From: Chitinophagales bacterium
Lineage (GTDB): Bacteria; Bacteroidota; Bacteroidia; Chitinophagales; Chitinophagaceae
NCBI GenBank assembly: GCA_015654495.1
Contig: JAATGW010000485.1
Coordinates: 1-8,965 of the forward strand
Direction: 5' to 3'
Length of the DNA: 8,965 nt
Part shown: positions 6,696-8,965 of the stretch, one piece after another
Layout of the letters: every line of letters begins with the position of its first letter
How positions within the stretch are numbered: position 1 is the first letter of the stretch
The notes under the pieces: generated by a model
Database searches by the model: none
What the model saw: only the letters and a program-made list of their open reading frames with translations
What the model was told of the DNA's origin: nothing
Translations under genes and position numbers: made by a program

Positions 6696-7976
6696 TCAGA
6701 TGAGGTTCTTCTTTTTTAAACCCCAGAAAGTTATCAGCTGAAATAAAAGTGTTATAGCCAGTAAAGGTAAAAGATTCATCATAATATCTTTAAGATTTCC
6801 CCCTTCGAGAAACAAACCGTAGAAAGCTTCAAGGCACCAGTGCAATGGTGAAAGTTTTATTATATACCTGAATGAATCCGGCATTGCAAAACTGGGAACG
6901 AGCAATCCGCCAACGGCAGCAAGTAAAACAATTGAAACCGCACCGAGTCCGTTTGCCTGTTCCTGGGTGCTGGCAAATACGCCAATACAAATGGCAAAGC
7001 TCACGGCGCACCAACCACATATAAGCAATACAACAAAAGTGGCAAAAATATCTGAAGGCAGGTTTAATGCGGGCAGACCGATATGCGGAAAAATCCAGAT
7101 CCCGATTGCAAAAATAATTGCTGCCTGTATCAGCGTTACAAACAGATAAGTGATCTGTTTCGAAATCAAACTTAACAGATAGCCTGAGGCCAGCGTTTTC
7201 AATCTTAAGAAACTTCCGTTTTGCTTTTCGCGTACCACACTGCTGCCCAGGGAAATCACAACAAAAAACATAGCGAATATCGTCCAAGCAGGTATATTGT
7301 GCTGCGTGGCATTTGGAACATTCCTGCTGCCATCGCGGGATACTGCCATTTGCTCAACACCAGTTGTATTTTCGAGGATTTCTTTTTCCAGTGCTGAGGG
7401 CATGGGCTCATCATTCAGTCGCAGATAAAGACTGTTGAGGATTTGCTTACTTTCTACTATCGATACAGCGCTTTTCAATGCGCCCTGAATGGATTGTCGG
7501 AATGATTCCTGCATCACGGGATGATATAACATTTTCAGCGACTCTACATGTTGCGATTTTTCGGAAAGACTATCCGTTTCCAACCCGACACTTTTCAGTG
7601 CTTTTGCCGAAATAATCTTTGCCTTCATTTTGATTTTAGAAGTGAAGTCAGCCGGCACAATGATTGCAACCAGCGCGTCATGCGCTTTCATCGCGTCAGC
7701 AAGATTATCGCTGGCAGATATTTCGGGAGTATGTAGAACGCTGAATATCCCGGCACTATGGATGGATTCGAGCAGTTGACGGCCGGCCTCTCCTGTGTCG
7801 CGATTGACAACGATCAGCGGGATCTTATTATCATTTACGAGTTCAAATGTGCTGTTCTGGATCGCAGTAATTACAACGGCCAGGATTACAGGCATCAGAA
7901 ACATGAGCAGCAGACCTACTTTATCGCGCAACAGTATGCGCAGATCTTTCCGTATGGTTGCTGTTAATTTAAACAT
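6696..7976 (-). CDS. ABC-2 type transporter permease
   Basis: This is an integral membrane protein of 426 residues from ATG 7976. One N-terminal helix (about 20-39) is followed by a large extracytoplasmic domain (about 40-227). Five more helices follow (about 228-248, 273-297, 308-334, 343-363, 398-418). This one-plus-five layout, with the VREKQNGSF element (248-256), is typical of ABC2_membrane_3 / YhfA-DrrB-like exporters that move lipids or natural products. The frame is open upstream to 8075, but that part lies within the ATPase gene. The ATG at 7976 (MFKLTATIRKDL) gives the canonical N-terminus and overlaps the ATPase stop by 8 nt (ATGTTTAA), a coupling arrangement. It presumably acts as a dimer with the neighbouring ATPase. 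The substrate is unknown; context suggests the pigment lipid or a precursor. Confidence 0.9.
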   Translation of the reverse strand: MFKLTATIRKDLRILLRDKVGLLLMFLMPVILAVVITAIQNSTFELVNDNKIPLIVVNRDTGEAGRQLLESIHSAGIFSVLHTPEISASDNLADAMKAHDALVAIIVPADFTSKIKMKAKIISAKALKSVGLETDSLSEKSQHVESLKMLYHPVMQESFRQSIQGALKSAVSIVESKQILNSLYLRLNDEPMPSALEKEILENTTGVEQMAVSRDGSRNVPNATQHNIPAWTIFAMFFVVISLGSSVVREKQNGSFLRLKTLASGYLLSLISKQITYLFVTLIQAAIIFAIGIWIFPHIGLPALNLPSDIFATFVVLLICGWCAVSFAICIGVFASTQEQANGLGAVSIVLLAAVGGLLVPSFAMPDSFRYIIKLSPLHWCLEAFYGLFLEGGNLKDIMMNLLPLLAITLLFQLITFWGLKKKNLI

Positions 7977-8733
7977 CAGTGTCGCGGTAAGCTTTGCCGG
8001 TGAGTTTAATGAACAATCCTTCAAGTCCGCTTTCACCATACTTCTTGAGCAGGTTTTCGAGACTATCGTGAGCAATTATTCTTCCCTGATCAATTAATGC
8101 GAAACTGTTACACAGATTTTGTGCTTCACCTAACTGATGTGAAGTATAAATAAGGGTGGTTCCATTACGGTTCAGCGCCATCAGGTATTCCATGATCGCG
8201 AACCTGGTTTGAACATCAACTCCTACAGTTGGTTCATCAAGAAATAGTATCCGGGGTTCATGCATCACGCTAATAGCCAGGTTCACCCTGCGCTTCATTC
8301 CACCTGAAAATTTTTCAACCTGTTTTTTCCGCACGTCCCACAATCCAAGTGCTGTCAGCAATTCTTCTGACCTGATTTTTATCTGCTTTTTATTCAGGCC
8401 TGACAAGGCTCCGAAATATTCCAGATTCTCAACCGGATCGAGTTCCTGGTAAAACGAATATTCCTGAGGTACAAAACCGAGCATAGAACAGAAACTTTTG
8501 TTGGTCCTGTTTACACGCAGACCGAAAATTTCAATTTCGCCTTCGGTAAAATCGAGGATACCGGTCATGCAGCTCATTAAAGTCGTTTTACCGGCACCGT
8601 TAGGGCCGAATAAACCAAAACGCTCACCGCCATTTACAGTGAGATTGATATCAGTAACTGAATTGACTGTCTGGCCGGGATATCTGTAGCTCAGGTGCTG
8701 AATCCTGACCGCCGGAGCGTTCATGAATGCCAT
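7969..8733 (-). CDS. ABC transporter ATP-binding protein (exporter type)
   Basis: A cytoplasmic ATPase of 254 residues with every nucleotide-binding element: Walker A GPNGAGKTT (43-51), Q-loop Gln90, signature FSGGMKRR (142-149), Walker B ILFLDEP (162-168) with catalytic Glu167, and the switch His199 in TSHQ. The sequence type is the CcmA/NatA/DrrA class that drives ABC-2 exporters, consistent with the permease that overlaps its 3' end by 8 nt. It overlaps the preceding gene by 13 nt from ATG 8733. A second ATG at 8724 (residue 4) would instead give a 4-nt ATGA overlap with that gene's TGA stop; both starts are plausible. No frame damage is visible. Confidence 0.94.
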   Translation of the reverse strand: MAFMNAPAVRIQHLSYRYPGQTVNSVTDINLTVNGGERFGLFGPNGAGKTTLMSCMTGILDFTEGEIEIFGLRVNRTNKSFCSMLGFVPQEYSFYQELDPVENLEYFGALSGLNKKQIKIRSEELLTALGLWDVRKKQVEKFSGGMKRRVNLAISVMHEPRILFLDEPTVGVDVQTRFAIMEYLMALNRNGTTLIYTSHQLGEAQNLCNSFALIDQGRIIAHDSLENLLKKYGESGLEGLFIKLTGKAYRDTDV

Positions 8734-8965
8734 TTGATTTTTGCCAGTTCCTGGAATGCCTTTTTTTCGAGTGCAGCAATTTCAACCATCTGATCTGCCA
8801 TCGAATCAAAATCCTGCTGGGCGGTCAGCCGGCCTTTGTAGATTCCGGCAGCATGTACAGCGGCATTCCGCCATTTGTCGCCGGACTGGGTGAACATCTT
8901 TGATATCTCCAGCAATTCATCCTGCGGAAGATAAGCATGTGCCTCCTGCAGAAATGCACCATATA
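8721..8965 (-). CDS. C-terminal part of a BtrH_N/DUF4872-like protein (5' end outside window)
   Basis: The last 80 residues of a protein are visible, from an open frame at the right edge to TGA at 8723-8721. The frame has no stop upstream, so the TTG/ATG codons within it need not be starts. The helical, charged sequence, with KWRNAAVHAAGIYKG and a closing ALEKKAFQELAKI, resembles the C-terminus of proteins with a BtrH-type papain-like N-terminal domain and a DUF4872 tail. In butirosin synthesis BtrH transfers an acyl group from an ACP to its acceptor. Such genes often precede an ABC ATPase and permease in Bacteroidota ACP/ketosynthase clusters, as here. The assignment rests on tail similarity and neighbourhood only; the catalytic Cys/His region is off-window. 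The stop overlaps the ATPase gene. Confidence 0.55.
   Translation of the reverse strand, partial: YGAFLQEAHAYLPQDELLEISKMFTQSGDKWRNAAVHAAGIYKGRLTAQQDFDSMADQMVEIAALEKKAFQELAKIKWHS

Noticed and set aside
7977..8075. N-terminal extension of the ABC permease to a start at 8075
   Set aside because: It would overlap the ATPase gene by over 100 nt and add a polar, non-family stretch; ATG at 7976 gives the expected N-terminus.

Overview
The window looks like chromosomal DNA of a Bacteroidota bacterium, possibly near Chitinophagaceae or Sphingobacteriales. This rests on base composition, AT-rich leaders with little Shine-Dalgarno signal, a TTG start, secreted-protein style and gene content; no rRNA or taxonomic marker is present. 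Every supported gene is on the minus strand, so the genes read from right to left. No tRNA, rRNA, CRISPR array or insertion sequence was seen.

The content matches part of an aryl-polyene / flexirubin-type (type II fatty-acid-synthase-like) pigment lipid cluster. From the right edge, one tightly packed operon runs: the C-terminal end of a protein resembling the BtrH_N/DUF4872 family (8721-8965), an ABC ATPase (7969-8733), an ABC-2 permease (6696-7976), an acyl carrier protein (6418-6681), a ketosynthase with a complete Cys-His-Lys-His set (5221-6408), and a catalytically dead ketosynthase homologue of the chain-length-factor type (4191-5219). Gaps are 14 nt or less, and several genes overlap. 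A hairpin just past 4191 probably ends this unit.

A break follows: about 350 nt without a convincing gene (3845-4190), then a small secreted-type protein of unknown function (3242-3811). Its signal peptide is interrupted by an in-frame TAA. Two strong terminator-like hairpins lie downstream (3176-3206 and 3128-3166).

The last block holds a family 2 glycosyltransferase fused to a DUF2062 membrane domain (1906-3108; start uncertain) and, 14 nt later, an MMPL/RND-type exporter (1-1891) cut by the left edge.

Inferred model: the ACP carries the growing polyketide-like chain, the KS/CLF pair elongates it, the glycosyltransferase and the BtrH-like protein may modify or attach the product, and the ABC pair and MMPL protein are candidate exporters. 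The ketoreductase, dehydratases, starter-unit enzymes (such as an aromatic ammonia lyase) and acyltransferases expected for such a pathway are not in this window, so the product class is an inference.
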